NCBI RefSeq assembly: GCF_000308595.1
Contig: NZ_BAGA01000123.1
Span: 1-53,483 of the forward strand
DNA: 53,483 nucleotides
Direction: 5' to 3'
Origin: Nocardia higoensis NBRC 100133
Lineage (GTDB): Bacteria > Actinomycetota > Actinomycetes > Mycobacteriales > Mycobacteriaceae
The translations under genes were made by a program, and so were the position numbers. Positions within the stretch are counted from its first letter, which is position 1; every line of letters begins with the position of its first letter. Of this stretch, positions 9,403 to 17,371 are shown piece by piece. The notes under the pieces are model-generated. The model had not been told where the DNA came from, did no database searches, and saw only the letters and a program-made list of their open reading frames with translations.

Positions 9403-10278
9403 CTAGTCGCTGTTCAGGTAGGTCAGCAGACGCAGGATCTCGATGTACAGCCAGACCAGGGTGACGGTCAGGCCGAGCGCCACGCCCCAGGCCGCCTTGG
9501 ACGGCGCGCCCGCGCGGATCAGCTGGTCGGCGGCGTCGAAGTCGATCAGGAAGCTGAACGCGGCGATGGCGATGCAGACCAGGCTGAACACGATCGCCAG
9601 GCCGCTGCCGTCACGCAGACCCAGGCCGGTGCCGTCGGAGGTGAAGAAGCTGGCGACCAGGTTGCCCAGCATCAGGACGGCGACGCCGATGGTCGCGCCG
9701 ATGAGCATGCGGGTGAAGCGCGGGGTCACCCGGATGGCGCCGGTCTTGTAGACCACGAGCATGCCCGCGAACACGCCGAAGGTGCCGAGCACGGCCTGCG
9801 CGATCAGCTGGTTGCCGCCGACTCCACCGAACTCCACGTTCGTGAACATGAATGACAGACCACCGAGGAACAGGCCTTCGGCAGCGGCGTAGGACAACAC
9901 GATCGCGGGGTTGTCCATCTTGTTGCCGAAGCTCGCCACGAGCACCAGGCCGAGGCCGACCAGGGCGCCCACGATGACGAGCAGGGTCCCGAGGCCGGGG
10001 TTCACCGTGGTCAGCGCGAACGACGCGATCGCCGTCAGGGTGAGCACACCGAGGGTGATGCCGGTCTTGGTGACCACATCGTCGATGGTCATCGACCGGG
10101 TGGTGGCCGGAATCTCCTGGTACGGCTGGGCCGGCCTGCCGTACTGATCGGTGTACTGGCTACCGAACTGCTGTCCGAACTGCCCGGCACCCGCCACACC
10201 CGAACCGAAGTTGGCGTAACCGCCCGCCTGCTCTTGTTTCGGGAGGTTCTTGAAGATCGGATTGCTTGATGTGCGCAC
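9403..10278 (-). CDS. Bax inhibitor-1/YccA family membrane protein
   Basis: A 291-residue integral membrane protein starting at GTG (V-R-T-S-S-N-P-I-F-K-N-L-P-K), a start typical for actinobacterial members, with AAAGG upstream. After a Gly/Gln/Tyr-rich cytoplasmic N-terminus (20-75) come seven hydrophobic segments. Family motifs include E-G-L-F-L-G and, near the C-terminus, I-D-F-D-A-A-D-Q-L. Homologues are pH-sensitive calcium leak channels or have unknown roles. It corresponds in place to Rv1072. Confidence 0.9.
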   Translation of the reverse strand: MRTSSNPIFKNLPKQEQAGGYANFGSGVAGAGQFGQQFGSQYTDQYGRPAQPYQEIPATTRSMTIDDVVTKTGITLGVLTLTAIASFALTTVNPGLGTLLVIVGALVGLGLVLVASFGNKMDNPAIVLSYAAAEGLFLGGLSFMFTNVEFGGVGGNQLIAQAVLGTFGVFAGMLVVYKTGAIRVTPRFTRMLIGATIGVAVLMLGNLVASFFTSDGTGLGLRDGSGLAIVFSLVCIAIAAFSFLIDFDAADQLIRAGAPSKAAWGVALGLTVTLVWLYIEILRLLTYLNSD

Positions 10279-10407
10279 CGTCAGTGCCTTTCTGGAGTCG
10301 TTGCGACTGTCGTGTCGAGCCTGACGCTCGATCTCCACTGTTGTCTCGTTCAACGTACGGCTCCGCCGAGTAGTTCCGCAGAATCCACAAGGCAGACAAT
10401 TCGGACT

Positions 10408-11625
10408 CTACCGGGGTCTCGCGTCGTGCAGTCCGCGCACCGACCGAGTGACCGTGAACTTCTTGTTTCGACCGACGACGTCGGTGTGACCCACCATCCG
10501 CTCCACTACGCCCCGGTAATTCAGGTGCGTGTTGTACACGGTCCACAATTCTCCGCCCGGCCGCAGAACGCGACCCGTTTCACAGAACATCTTGATAGCG
10601 GATCCGGTGTGCACCGCCGCGCCGACGTGGAACGGCGGATTACACAGCACCAGATCGGCGCTGTTGTCCGGCAGCGAGGACATCGCGTCGTCGCGCAGCA
10701 CGCTCACCCTGTCGGCGACCCCGTTGGCGGCGGCCGTGGCCGCGGCGGAGGCGACCGCGGCGGCGGACTGGTCGGTGCCGACCACCCGGATGCCCGGCCG
10801 CGAGCGCGCCAGCGCCACCGCCAGGATCCCGGTGCCGCACCCGAGGTCGATGGCCTCGCGGGCGTCGGGCTTCATCAGCTTGAGATGATCGAGCAGGAAG
10901 CGGGTGCCGATGTCGAGGCTGGCGCCGGAGAACGCGGCGCCGTGCGCGATCACCTCGAGGTCGAGTTCGTCCAGATGCTCACGGACCGGGAACTGCGGCT
11001 CCCTCAACGGTTTCGGGCCGCGCACCGTCAAGGTGCGGGACTTCTGCCTGCCGCGGCTGGCGGTGACCTCGCAGAACGATTGGGCCAGAACGTCGTTCAT
11101 CGTCTTGGTCAGGTATTTGTCGCGTCCGCCCGCGATCACCAGCACCTCCGGGTCGGCGTGGCGGGCGATGGCCTCGGCGACCTCGGCGAGGCCGGACAGC
11201 GCGCGCGGCAGGCGCATCAGCACCACTCGGACGCCGTCGAGCAGTTCACCGGTGAGCGGATGAGCGGTGTAGCGGTCGCTCAGTCCGAGGGTGCGGGCGT
11301 TGTTGGCCAGCGCCAGTTCCCCGGTGAGCAGATCCTGATGGACCCGCACCGCGCGGAGGTCGTGGCGCGCGATCAACCCGAGAGTGAGCGCCCCGTAGGC
11401 GTCGCCGATCACCGCGACACGCCCGTCCGTGGTCGCGTCCACGACCTCGGCGGCGGCATCCAGGATCAGCCGGTCGGCGGCGTCGACGGCAAAGAGGTTG
11501 AGCGCCTCCACGTCCGGGAAACGTCGCAGGCGGGCGAGAACATCCTCGACATCGTGCACGAGGTCAAGTGTGCTCGATCGTTGCCGTGCGATATCGACCG
11601 CCCCCGGGGCGCAGCGCATTACCAT
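10408..11625 (-). CDS. RsmC/RlmG-type rRNA (guanine-N2) methyltransferase
   Basis: A 405-residue two-domain class I SAM methyltransferase. The N-terminal half (to about 195) is a degenerate methyltransferase-like domain without a SAM motif, as in RsmC and RlmG. The C-terminal half has the SAM loop A-I-D-L-G-C-G-T-G-I-L-A-V and the catalytic N-P-P-F-H motif. The likely product is m2G in 16S or 23S rRNA, but the exact position cannot be read from sequence. The ATG at 11625 is 8 bp from the ATG of the divergent lipoprotein gene; another ATG two codons later (11619) is possible. Confidence 0.85.
   Translation of the reverse strand: MVMRCAPGAVDIARQRSSTLDLVHDVEDVLARLRRFPDVEALNLFAVDAADRLILDAAAEVVDATTDGRVAVIGDAYGALTLGLIARHDLRAVRVHQDLLTGELALANNARTLGLSDRYTAHPLTGELLDGVRVVLMRLPRALSGLAEVAEAIARHADPEVLVIAGGRDKYLTKTMNDVLAQSFCEVTASRGRQKSRTLTVRGPKPLREPQFPVREHLDELDLEVIAHGAAFSGASLDIGTRFLLDHLKLMKPDAREAIDLGCGTGILAVALARSRPGIRVVGTDQSAAAVASAAATAAANGVADRVSVLRDDAMSSLPDNSADLVLCNPPFHVGAAVHTGSAIKMFCETGRVLRPGGELWTVYNTHLNYRGVVERMVGHTDVVGRNKKFTVTRSVRGLHDARPR
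11620..11625 (+). promoter_or_regulatory. Candidate -10 for the AMIN-like lipoprotein gene
   Basis: TACCAT ends 7 bases before the ATG at 11633, suggesting a leaderless mRNA. It overlaps the first codons of the divergent methyltransferase gene. Weak evidence from one hexamer. Confidence 0.3.
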
Positions 11626-11632
11626 CGGCCCC

Positions 11633-12235
11633 ATGCGTAACAAGACGGCTGTGCTGGTGACGGTAGCGGCGGCAACCCTGACCTGTGGGGTGCTGACCGG
11701 TTGCGATGACGCCCAGCCGGGCGCCGAGCCGAGGACGTCGGCGGCCTCGTCGACCACGGCCGTGGCCCACCTGCTCGAATCCCCCGCGCCCGCGCCCGCC
11801 GATGCCGGACCCAAGCGCGGCGAGGCCTCCGCCGATGCGGGCCTGACCGTGACCGGCGTCCGCATCGGCAGTCACGACGGTTTCGATCGGGTCGTCTACG
11901 ATCTCGGCGGCTCGGGAACGCCCGGCTGGATCGTCGGCTACACCGAACGGGCGGTGCAGGACGGCAGCGGGCGCGAACTCGACATCGCGGGTGATTCCGT
12001 GCTCGAAGTCCGCATCACCGGCTCGGCGTATCCGTTCGACTCCGGGGTGACCCCCTATGCCGGCCCCGATCCGCTCACCGATCCCGCCGTCCCCGGCATC
12101 ACCGGGGTCTCCACTCCCCTGGTGTTCGAAGGCGTCAGCCAGTCGTTCATCGGCGTGACGGGCGAACAACCGGCCTTCTCCGTCACCACGCTGAGCAACC
12201 CGACTCGCCTGGTCGTCGATATCGCCACCTCCTGA
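11633..12235 (+). CDS. AMIN-like domain lipoprotein
   Basis: A 200-residue exported lipoprotein. The signal peptide ends in lipobox L-T-G-C with lipidated C24. A linker rich in Ala/Pro/Ser spans 25-62. The C-terminal domain has the actinobacterial AMIN-like pattern: R-I-G-S-H-D-G-F-D-R-V-V-Y-D-L-G-G, then P-G-W-I-V-G-Y, and ends L-V-V-D-I. AMIN domains bind peptidoglycan or envelope partners; the ligand of this version is unknown. No Shine-Dalgarno sequence is seen. Confidence 0.82.
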   Translation: MRNKTAVLVTVAAATLTCGVLTGCDDAQPGAEPRTSAASSTTAVAHLLESPAPAPADAGPKRGEASADAGLTVTGVRIGSHDGFDRVVYDLGGSGTPGWIVGYTERAVQDGSGRELDIAGDSVLEVRITGSAYPFDSGVTPYAGPDPLTDPAVPGITGVSTPLVFEGVSQSFIGVTGEQPAFSVTTLSNPTRLVVDIATS

Positions 12236-12388
12236 GCGGGGGTTCTTCGACGGGGCGCCCTCGATATCGGTTCATGATCGGTTCCGCCTTCGGGTGCTGC
12301 CGACCGGCCGGGCTGCGAGTACTTTCGGAAGGTCCGGCGCCGCACCGGATCCCTGACGGGGGAGAACGAACAGAAGGGCGGATCAGAC

Positions 12389-12922
12389 ATGCGACGACTC
12401 GAACGCATGGGGTTGGTCGCGACGGTCGTGGCAACCGTGAGCGGGTTGGCGCTCGTCGGGGCGTGCTCCAACCAGATCTCGGGCAAGGCCGACGCGGATC
12501 CGTCCGAGGTGGCCGCCTACGTCTCCGAGGTCGCCGCGTCGTCGGCGGCCGCGTCCTCCTCGCGGGCGGCCGCCATCGAGCGGGCCGCGAGCACCGCCTG
12601 TGACACCTTCGCCGACAGCAACGAGACGGCGGTGGACACCTTCAACATCTACATCGAGGCCAGCAACAACAACGCCCCCGACCAGGAGCCGAAGGCCAAC
12701 GCCGCGGTCACCCAGTTGCGCGCGGGCGCGAGCGCGGTCGAAGCCAAGATCACCCGCGACGTGCCCGCCGCCGTCGCCGACCGCCTGCGCGCCTATCGCG
12801 ACGACACCAATGCCCTGGCCGACACGCTGGAGCGGCGCGCGGACGTGGACACCCTCAACGCCGCGATCGACAAGTTCAACGCCACCAAGGACAGCGCCCG
12901 CGAAGCCTGCCTCGCCTACTGA
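12389..12922 (+). CDS. Alanine-rich lipoprotein of unknown function
   Basis: A 177-residue lipoprotein with lipobox V-G-A-C (C26). The mature region is almost entirely helical: an Ala/Ser-rich stretch (36-65) that could form a coiled coil, then a domain with C-D-T-F-A-D-S-N and a C-terminal C-L-A-Y, whose two cysteines may pair. It resembles small lipoproteins common in Nocardia and mycobacteria. No function can be assigned. Confidence 0.75.
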   Translation: MRRLERMGLVATVVATVSGLALVGACSNQISGKADADPSEVAAYVSEVAASSAAASSSRAAAIERAASTACDTFADSNETAVDTFNIYIEASNNNAPDQEPKANAAVTQLRAGASAVEAKITRDVPAAVADRLRAYRDDTNALADTLERRADVDTLNAAIDKFNATKDSAREACLAY

Positions 12923-12935
12923 TCACGCACCCACC

Positions 12936-12984
12936 GCCGGGCGCCCGGGGCAGACGCCGGGCGCCCGGGGCAGACGCCGGGCGG
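12936..12984. repeat. 20-bp tandem repeat, about 2.4 copies
   Basis: GCCGGGCGCCCGGGGCAGAC occurs at 12936-12955 and 12956-12975, followed by a partial third copy. It begins 14 bp after the lipoprotein stop, in the gap between convergent genes. Each unit contains GGGCGCCC and could fold, so it may serve as the terminator. Confidence 0.8.
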
Positions 12985-12995
12985 CCGGTCCCCCC

Positions 12996-13457
12996 TCACC
13001 AGCTCAGTGCCCGCGCCCGCTCACGCAGGTCGAATCGCCGTGCCGCGGCCAGCAATTCGGTGACGAACGGCGCGGGTTGGGGCAGCTCGTAGCCCGGCGG
13101 CCACAGCCAGCGCCGCTCGTCGCCCGGAGCCGCGCTCGCCTCGCTGAGCAGGGGCAGCGCGACCTCCTCGTCCCGGGCGAGGATGCGTGCGCCGGCGTCG
13201 GTCAGCAGCACGTGGTGCGCGGGCGCGACGACCGGCAGGCCGTCGAGCAGGAAGAACCAGCGGCCCGCCCTGGGGTCGGTGAACACCGGCCCGGCCAGTT
13301 GCTCGGGTTGTAACTGGTTCTGCACGACCGCGCCCAGCGCGTCGGGCAGCACGACCACCCCGACCGCGCCCACCCGGAGCATCACCTGACGTCCCGCCAG
13401 AGAGACCGGGAATCCGTAGGTATCCCGGTAGGTCAGGTAGCTGTGCCGCACCGCCAT
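12996..13457 (-). CDS. Hypothetical protein with a rare TTA codon
   Basis: A 153-residue soluble protein, M-A-V-R-H-S-Y-L-T-Y start. It has a hydrophobic core V-G-A-V-G-V-V-V-L-P-D and a W-F-F-L-L-D-G segment, then a W-L-P-P-like C-terminal part (W-L-W-P-P-G-Y-E-L-P). The pattern vaguely recalls small prim-pol-like actinobacterial proteins with a conserved W-P-P-P element, but I would not assign a function. Leu49 is encoded by TTA (13311-13313), rare in this genome. It is convergent with the lipoprotein gene. Confidence 0.65.
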   Translation of the reverse strand: MAVRHSYLTYRDTYGFPVSLAGRQVMLRVGAVGVVVLPDALGAVVQNQLQPEQLAGPVFTDPRAGRWFFLLDGLPVVAPAHHVLLTDAGARILARDEEVALPLLSEASAAPGDERRWLWPPGYELPQPAPFVTELLAAARRFDLRERARALSW

Positions 13458-13661
13458 CGAATTTCACCTTCACATTCGCTCGACCGGAGAGTGACCTGTA
13501 ACACATACACCGGTCACGACCCGATCGTGACCGGATCGGCGTAGCAGGACAACAGGTTGTCCCATCAATGGGATGATCCCCAGCCGGACCGCACAGCCGC
13601 CGGGATCCGGCACAATCCCGGCGCACGGATTGGCCCGGTCGAACCGGGGTAAGCGCCGGTC

Positions 13662-13784
13662 ATGGAAATACTCGTGATCATCGGAATCGCCGTGCTGGTG
13701 GGCGCGGTGATCCTGTATCGCAAAGGCCGAGGGCGTAGCGACAATCCGGGCACACCGGAGGTTCCCGGCAACGACGGGAGGTGA
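13662..13784 (+). CDS. 40-residue single-pass membrane peptide
   Basis: ATG at 13662 opens M-E-I-L-V-I-I-G-I-A-V-L-V-G-A-V-I-L-Y, one transmembrane helix, followed by a basic stop-transfer (R-K-G-R-G-R) and a short polar tail. The stop TGA lies 3 bases before the ATG of the next small gene, and its last codons (GGG AGG) supply that gene's ribosome binding site, a strong sign that this is a real translated gene. Confidence 0.6.
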   Translation: MEILVIIGIAVLVGAVILYRKGRGRSDNPGTPEVPGNDGR

Positions 13785-13787
13785 GCC

Positions 13788-14015
13788 ATGTCGATGGATC
13801 CTGATCCGAACCGCACTCCCGACCTCGAAGCGGGCGGCGGCGTCGCGCCCGGCTCCACTCCGCCGGACACCCCGCAGACCTCGGGGCTGTCCGCGCCGGA
13901 GCCGCGTACCAGGAACAACTTCCCGCCGACCGGCATCGGCGCCGTCGCGGTGATCGTCATCCTGGCCGTGGTGTTCTTGATCGTGGCCATCGCGGTCATC
14001 GTCACGATGTTCTGA
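13788..14015 (+). CDS. DUF6480-family small membrane protein
   Basis: A 75-residue protein. The N-terminal half is the DUF6480 pattern D-P-D-P-N-R-T-P-D-L-E-A-G-G-G-V-A-P-G plus T-P-P and S-G-L-S. The C-terminal half is a single hydrophobic helix (A-V-I-V-I-L-A-V-V-F-L-I-V). GGGAGG sits 6 bases before ATG. It forms a two-gene unit with the preceding 40-residue peptide. Function unknown. Confidence 0.78.
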   Translation: MSMDPDPNRTPDLEAGGGVAPGSTPPDTPQTSGLSAPEPRTRNNFPPTGIGAVAVIVILAVVFLIVAIAVIVTMF

Positions 14016-14076
14016 CCCCGCGCGAAGTTCCCCGCCATGCGTGGACGACCTCACCGGTCGGCCACGGCGCAGCATG

Positions 14077-14101
14077 TCTAAGATACAACTTGTGTCTAAG
14101 A
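14077..14101. promoter_or_regulatory. Probable GntR operator overlapping -10 and start codon
   Basis: TCTAAGATACAA-C-TTGTGTCTAAGA is a 25-bp interrupted palindrome with 10 of 12 matching arm positions. The same site contains the direct repeat TGTCTAAGA at 14075-14083 and 14093-14101. It covers a TAAGAT -10 (14079-14084) and the GTG start at 14092. Binding by the GntR protein would block its own promoter and the linked exporter. Confidence 0.6.
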
Positions 14102-14733
14102 CGTATTCATCGGCTGAATCGGCCTACCGGGCGGTCAAGGAGCGCATTCTCTCCGGCGGCCTGACCGGTGGCGAGCTGATCAGCGAGGGCGAGATCGCGG
14201 CCGAGTTGGGGACCTCGCGCACCCCGGTCCGGGAGGCGTTCCTGCGTCTCGAGACCGAGGGGTGGATGAAGCTCTACCCCAAGCGCGGCGCACTCGTCGT
14301 GCCGGTGCCGCCGGACGAGGCCGAGCACGTCGCCCACGCCCGCTACGTCGTGGAGACCGCCGCCGTGCGGGCCGTCACCGCGAGCGATCCCGCCGCGCTG
14401 ACCACGGAACTCGCCGCCGATATCGCCAGGCAACGCGAGCTGGCCGAGGCGGGCGATCTGGAAACCTTCGCGCTGGCCGATACCGATTTCCACCGTAGGT
14501 ACGTCGCCGCAGGCGGCAATCCCCTGCTCACCGACTTCTACGACTCGCTGCGCGAACGCCAGCGCCGGATGAACAGCCTCGCGCTGCGCCGCGGTCCCCT
14601 CGATATCGCGCAGATCATCGAACAGCACGTCCACCTCGCCGGCCTGATCGCCGATCGCGACGCCGACGGTTTCGCCGCCGCACTCGTCGAGCACTTCGCC
14701 GGCGTGCACCAACTGGAGCTACGGGGCCTGTGA
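14092..14733 (+). CDS. GntR-family (FCD) transcriptional regulator
   Basis: A 213-residue repressor-type regulator. The N-terminal winged helix (about 8-72) has A-V-K-E-R-I-L-S-G, S-E-G-E-I-A-A-E-L-G-T-S-R-T-P-V-R-E-A and a wing ending R-G-A-L-V-V. The rest is an all-helical FCD ligand-binding domain with D-x-x-F-H-R (DTDFHR) and E-Q-H-V-H metal-ligand-like histidines. I chose GTG 14092 because TAAGAT ends 7 bases upstream (leaderless mRNA) and homology begins there; ATG 14074 or GTG 14041 would put the operator inside the gene. Its stop overlaps the MFS start. Confidence 0.88.
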   Translation: MSKTYSSAESAYRAVKERILSGGLTGGELISEGEIAAELGTSRTPVREAFLRLETEGWMKLYPKRGALVVPVPPDEAEHVAHARYVVETAAVRAVTASDPAALTTELAADIARQRELAEAGDLETFALADTDFHRRYVAAGGNPLLTDFYDSLRERQRRMNSLALRRGPLDIAQIIEQHVHLAGLIADRDADGFAAALVEHFAGVHQLELRGL

Positions 14734-15953
14734 TGACCTCGACGACCACTCGGGCGACGACCACTCACGCCCCCACCCGCTACGCCACCCCGCAGGCCCA
14801 TCGACGGGCCTGGTGGGGCGTGGCCGCCGCGGTGTTCGCGATCGCCTGGGGCGGCAACGAATTCACGCCGCTGCTGGTGATGTACAAGAACGACGGCCTG
14901 CCCGGCACCGCCGTCGACCTGCTGTTGTTCTACTACGTGCTGGGCATCGTGCCCGCCCTGTTGATCGGCGGCCCGCTCTCGGACCGTTTCGGCAGACGCG
15001 CCCTGCTGCTGCCCGCTCCGCTGATCGCGGCGACCGCTTCGCTGTTGCTGGCCTGCGGCGCCGATTCGGTGCCGTTGCTCGGCGTGGGCCGGGTGCTCTC
15101 CGGCGTGGCGCTCGGGCTGGCGATGGCCGTGGGCGGCAGCTGGCTGAAGGAACTCTCCGAGCCCGGACGCGGACCTCGGCGCTCGGCCATGAGCCTGACC
15201 GGCGGCTTCGCCATCGGCGCGGGGGTCGCGGGCGTGCTCGCGCAGTGGGGTCCGTTGCCGGACGTGCTTCCCTACCTGGTCAATGTGACCCTGTGCCTGG
15301 GCGCGGCCGCCTGGATCGCCGACGCCCCGGAGACCGTCGTCAGGCAGCAGGGCCTGGGCCGTCTGCGGGACGACCTGAAGATTCCCGGCCTGCGCGAGCC
15401 GCGCTTCCGAAAGGTCGTGCTGCCCACCGCGGTCTGGGTTTTCGCGTGCAGCGCCACCGCCTACGCGGTGCTGCCGAGCTCGATGGCCGAGCAGGTCCCC
15501 GGCGCGCCGATCGCCTTCTCCGCTCTGCTCACCGTCATCACGCTGGGCTGCGGTTTCGCCATCCAGTCCGCGGCCAGGCGGATCGACCGGCCCGGCACGG
15601 CCCGCGCCTCGGCGGTCGGCCTGCTCCTGGTGACCGTCGGTCTGCTGGTGGCCGCGTTCACCTTCGGCACGCTCACCCTGTGGGCCGCGATTCTCACCAC
15701 GGTCGTGCTCGGCGCCGCCTACGGCATCACGCTGGTCGCGGGTCTGCAGGAGGTCGACCGGATGGCGGGCCCGCGCGATCTGGCGGGACTCACCGCGGTC
15801 TTCTACTCGCTCGCCTATCTGGGCTTCGGCCTGCCCGCCCTGCTGTCGTTCCTGACCGAACGATTCGGCCTCGGTTATCCCGTCATGTATCTGGCGCTCG
15901 CGGCCGTCGCGGCCTGCTGCCTACCGGTGGTCCTGCGCAACTACCGGGACTGA
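14733..15953 (+). CDS. MFS transporter
   Basis: A 406-residue major facilitator protein with about 12 hydrophobic segments. The A-like motif G-G-P-L-S-D-R-F-G-R-R lies between helices 2 and 3, and S-W-L-K-E-L-S follows helix 4. The ATG overlaps the regulator's TGA by one base (TGATG), with a GTG one codon earlier. The transporter is therefore probably the regulated target, and the FCD ligand may be its substrate. Substrate unknown. Confidence 0.87.
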   Translation: MTSTTTRATTTHAPTRYATPQAHRRAWWGVAAAVFAIAWGGNEFTPLLVMYKNDGLPGTAVDLLLFYYVLGIVPALLIGGPLSDRFGRRALLLPAPLIAATASLLLACGADSVPLLGVGRVLSGVALGLAMAVGGSWLKELSEPGRGPRRSAMSLTGGFAIGAGVAGVLAQWGPLPDVLPYLVNVTLCLGAAAWIADAPETVVRQQGLGRLRDDLKIPGLREPRFRKVVLPTAVWVFACSATAYAVLPSSMAEQVPGAPIAFSALLTVITLGCGFAIQSAARRIDRPGTARASAVGLLLVTVGLLVAAFTFGTLTLWAAILTTVVLGAAYGITLVAGLQEVDRMAGPRDLAGLTAVFYSLAYLGFGLPALLSFLTERFGLGYPVMYLALAAVAACCLPVVLRNYRD

Positions 15954-16032
15954 ATCGTGCTCGTTTCGTAACGTCGTCCGCCCTGCCCCGATGTGATGGT
16001 CGACCGACCGAACCGAGGGGTGAAGCGAACGC

Positions 16033-17361
16033 ATGCGATCAGTGAAATCCATTGCGGCCCTGGCTATCACAGGCGTCGCCATAGCGCTAGCCGGTACTTC
16101 CATGGGCATCGGTGGCACCGCCGCGCCCGCTCGCGCCGAGGGCCTGAGGCACTGCGCGCCGCCGCAGGACCGGGAATTCGAGACCGCGACGCCGGAAGAA
16201 GTCGGCATCGACTCGGCCGCCCTCGCCAGGGCGATGGCCGCCATCGACAATCCGACGCGATTGAACATCAAGCTCTTCCGCAACAACTGCCTGGTCGCGA
16301 CGGGCGCGGGCAACGACCGTTCGGCCGACCTGCCGTGGAATCTGTGGAGCGCCACCAAGAGCGTGCTCTCGCTGATCGCGGGCATCGCGATCGACCAGGG
16401 CAAGCTCGGCCTGGAGACCCCGATCGGGGCCTACCTGCCCGAGGGCATGGGCAGTGCCGCGCACCGGCAGATCCTGGTCCGCAACATGCTCACCGAATCC
16501 TCGGGGATGGATGTCGCGGTGCTGTCCGAGGGCATCACCGGCATCACCGGCCTGGATTCCAATGTCGTCGCCCAGGCGCTGGGCACCCCGGTCGTGCACG
16601 AGCAGGGCACCACGTACGGCTACAGCCAGCGCGGCGTCGATCTGCTCGCCTACGTGATCTCCCGGGCGGTCGGCGAAGACCTGCAGAGCTTCGCCCAACG
16701 GGAGCTGTTCGGCCCGCTGGGCATCGACCCCGCCACCTACCACTGGGCGCGTGACCGCAGCGGCAACACCTACGGTCACGCCCACCTGCTGCTGTCGCCC
16801 GACGACTTCGCCAAAGTGGGCCTGCTGGTGGCCGACCGGGGCCGTTGGGGCGACCGGCAGATCGTCTCCTCCGAGTATCTGACCGCGGCCGCCCAGCCCT
16901 CCCCCTCGATGAGCTGCTGGGGATTCCTGTTCGTGGTCAACGGCGAACAGTGCGAGTCCGAGTTCGCCGGCCTGCCCAAGGATTCGCTGAAGATGTCGGG
17001 CATGCTGCGCCAGGACAACTACATCGTTCCCAGCCTCGGCATGGTGCTGAGCTGGACCGGCGTCACCATCCCCGGCAGCGCGGTCAGCTACCCGCACGAT
17101 TCGGTACGCGCCATCGCCGCCGCCTTCCGTGATCCGGTGCTGCCCGATCCCGGCGACTACGTGCCCGCTCCCGACGTCAGCCTGTCGGATCCGCGCATGA
17201 CCGATCCGACCGCCACCTTCGCCGCCCTCGGCCTCGGCCCCTACGCCTACCCCGGCTGCGATCCGGTGGTCTGCCTCGGCAAGCCGCTGCCCCCACCGTT
17301 CGCCGACTGGCCGAGCGGCTGCGTGATCCTCGGCTGCTACACCCCGCGCCCGAACGGCTGA
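16033..17361 (+). CDS. Secreted class C beta-lactamase-fold serine hydrolase
   Basis: A 442-residue exported protein. The signal peptide ends near A-R-A (about 36). The catalytic S-A-T-K tetrad is in L-W-S-A-T-K-S-V and the second motif is Y-S-Q (Y-G-Y-S-Q-R-G). The C-terminal region (about 385 on) has several cysteines (Y-P-G-C-D-P-V-V-C, S-G-C-V-I-L-G-C-Y) likely to form disulfides outside. It probably acts as an envelope esterase, D-amidase or carboxypeptidase; true beta-lactamase activity is unlikely to be predictable. It is convergent with another SxxK hydrolase gene, 10 bp apart. Confidence 0.87.
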   Translation: MRSVKSIAALAITGVAIALAGTSMGIGGTAAPARAEGLRHCAPPQDREFETATPEEVGIDSAALARAMAAIDNPTRLNIKLFRNNCLVATGAGNDRSADLPWNLWSATKSVLSLIAGIAIDQGKLGLETPIGAYLPEGMGSAAHRQILVRNMLTESSGMDVAVLSEGITGITGLDSNVVAQALGTPVVHEQGTTYGYSQRGVDLLAYVISRAVGEDLQSFAQRELFGPLGIDPATYHWARDRSGNTYGHAHLLLSPDDFAKVGLLVADRGRWGDRQIVSSEYLTAAAQPSPSMSCWGFLFVVNGEQCESEFAGLPKDSLKMSGMLRQDNYIVPSLGMVLSWTGVTIPGSAVSYPHDSVRAIAAAFRDPVLPDPGDYVPAPDVSLSDPRMTDPTATFAALGLGPYAYPGCDPVVCLGKPLPPPFADWPSGCVILGCYTPRPNG

Positions 17362-17371
17362 GCCCGCGCGT

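Noticed and set aside
12936..12984. Tandem repeat as an attachment site or mobile element end
   Set aside because: No integrase or second copy elsewhere in the window; more likely slippage in a GC-rich terminator region.
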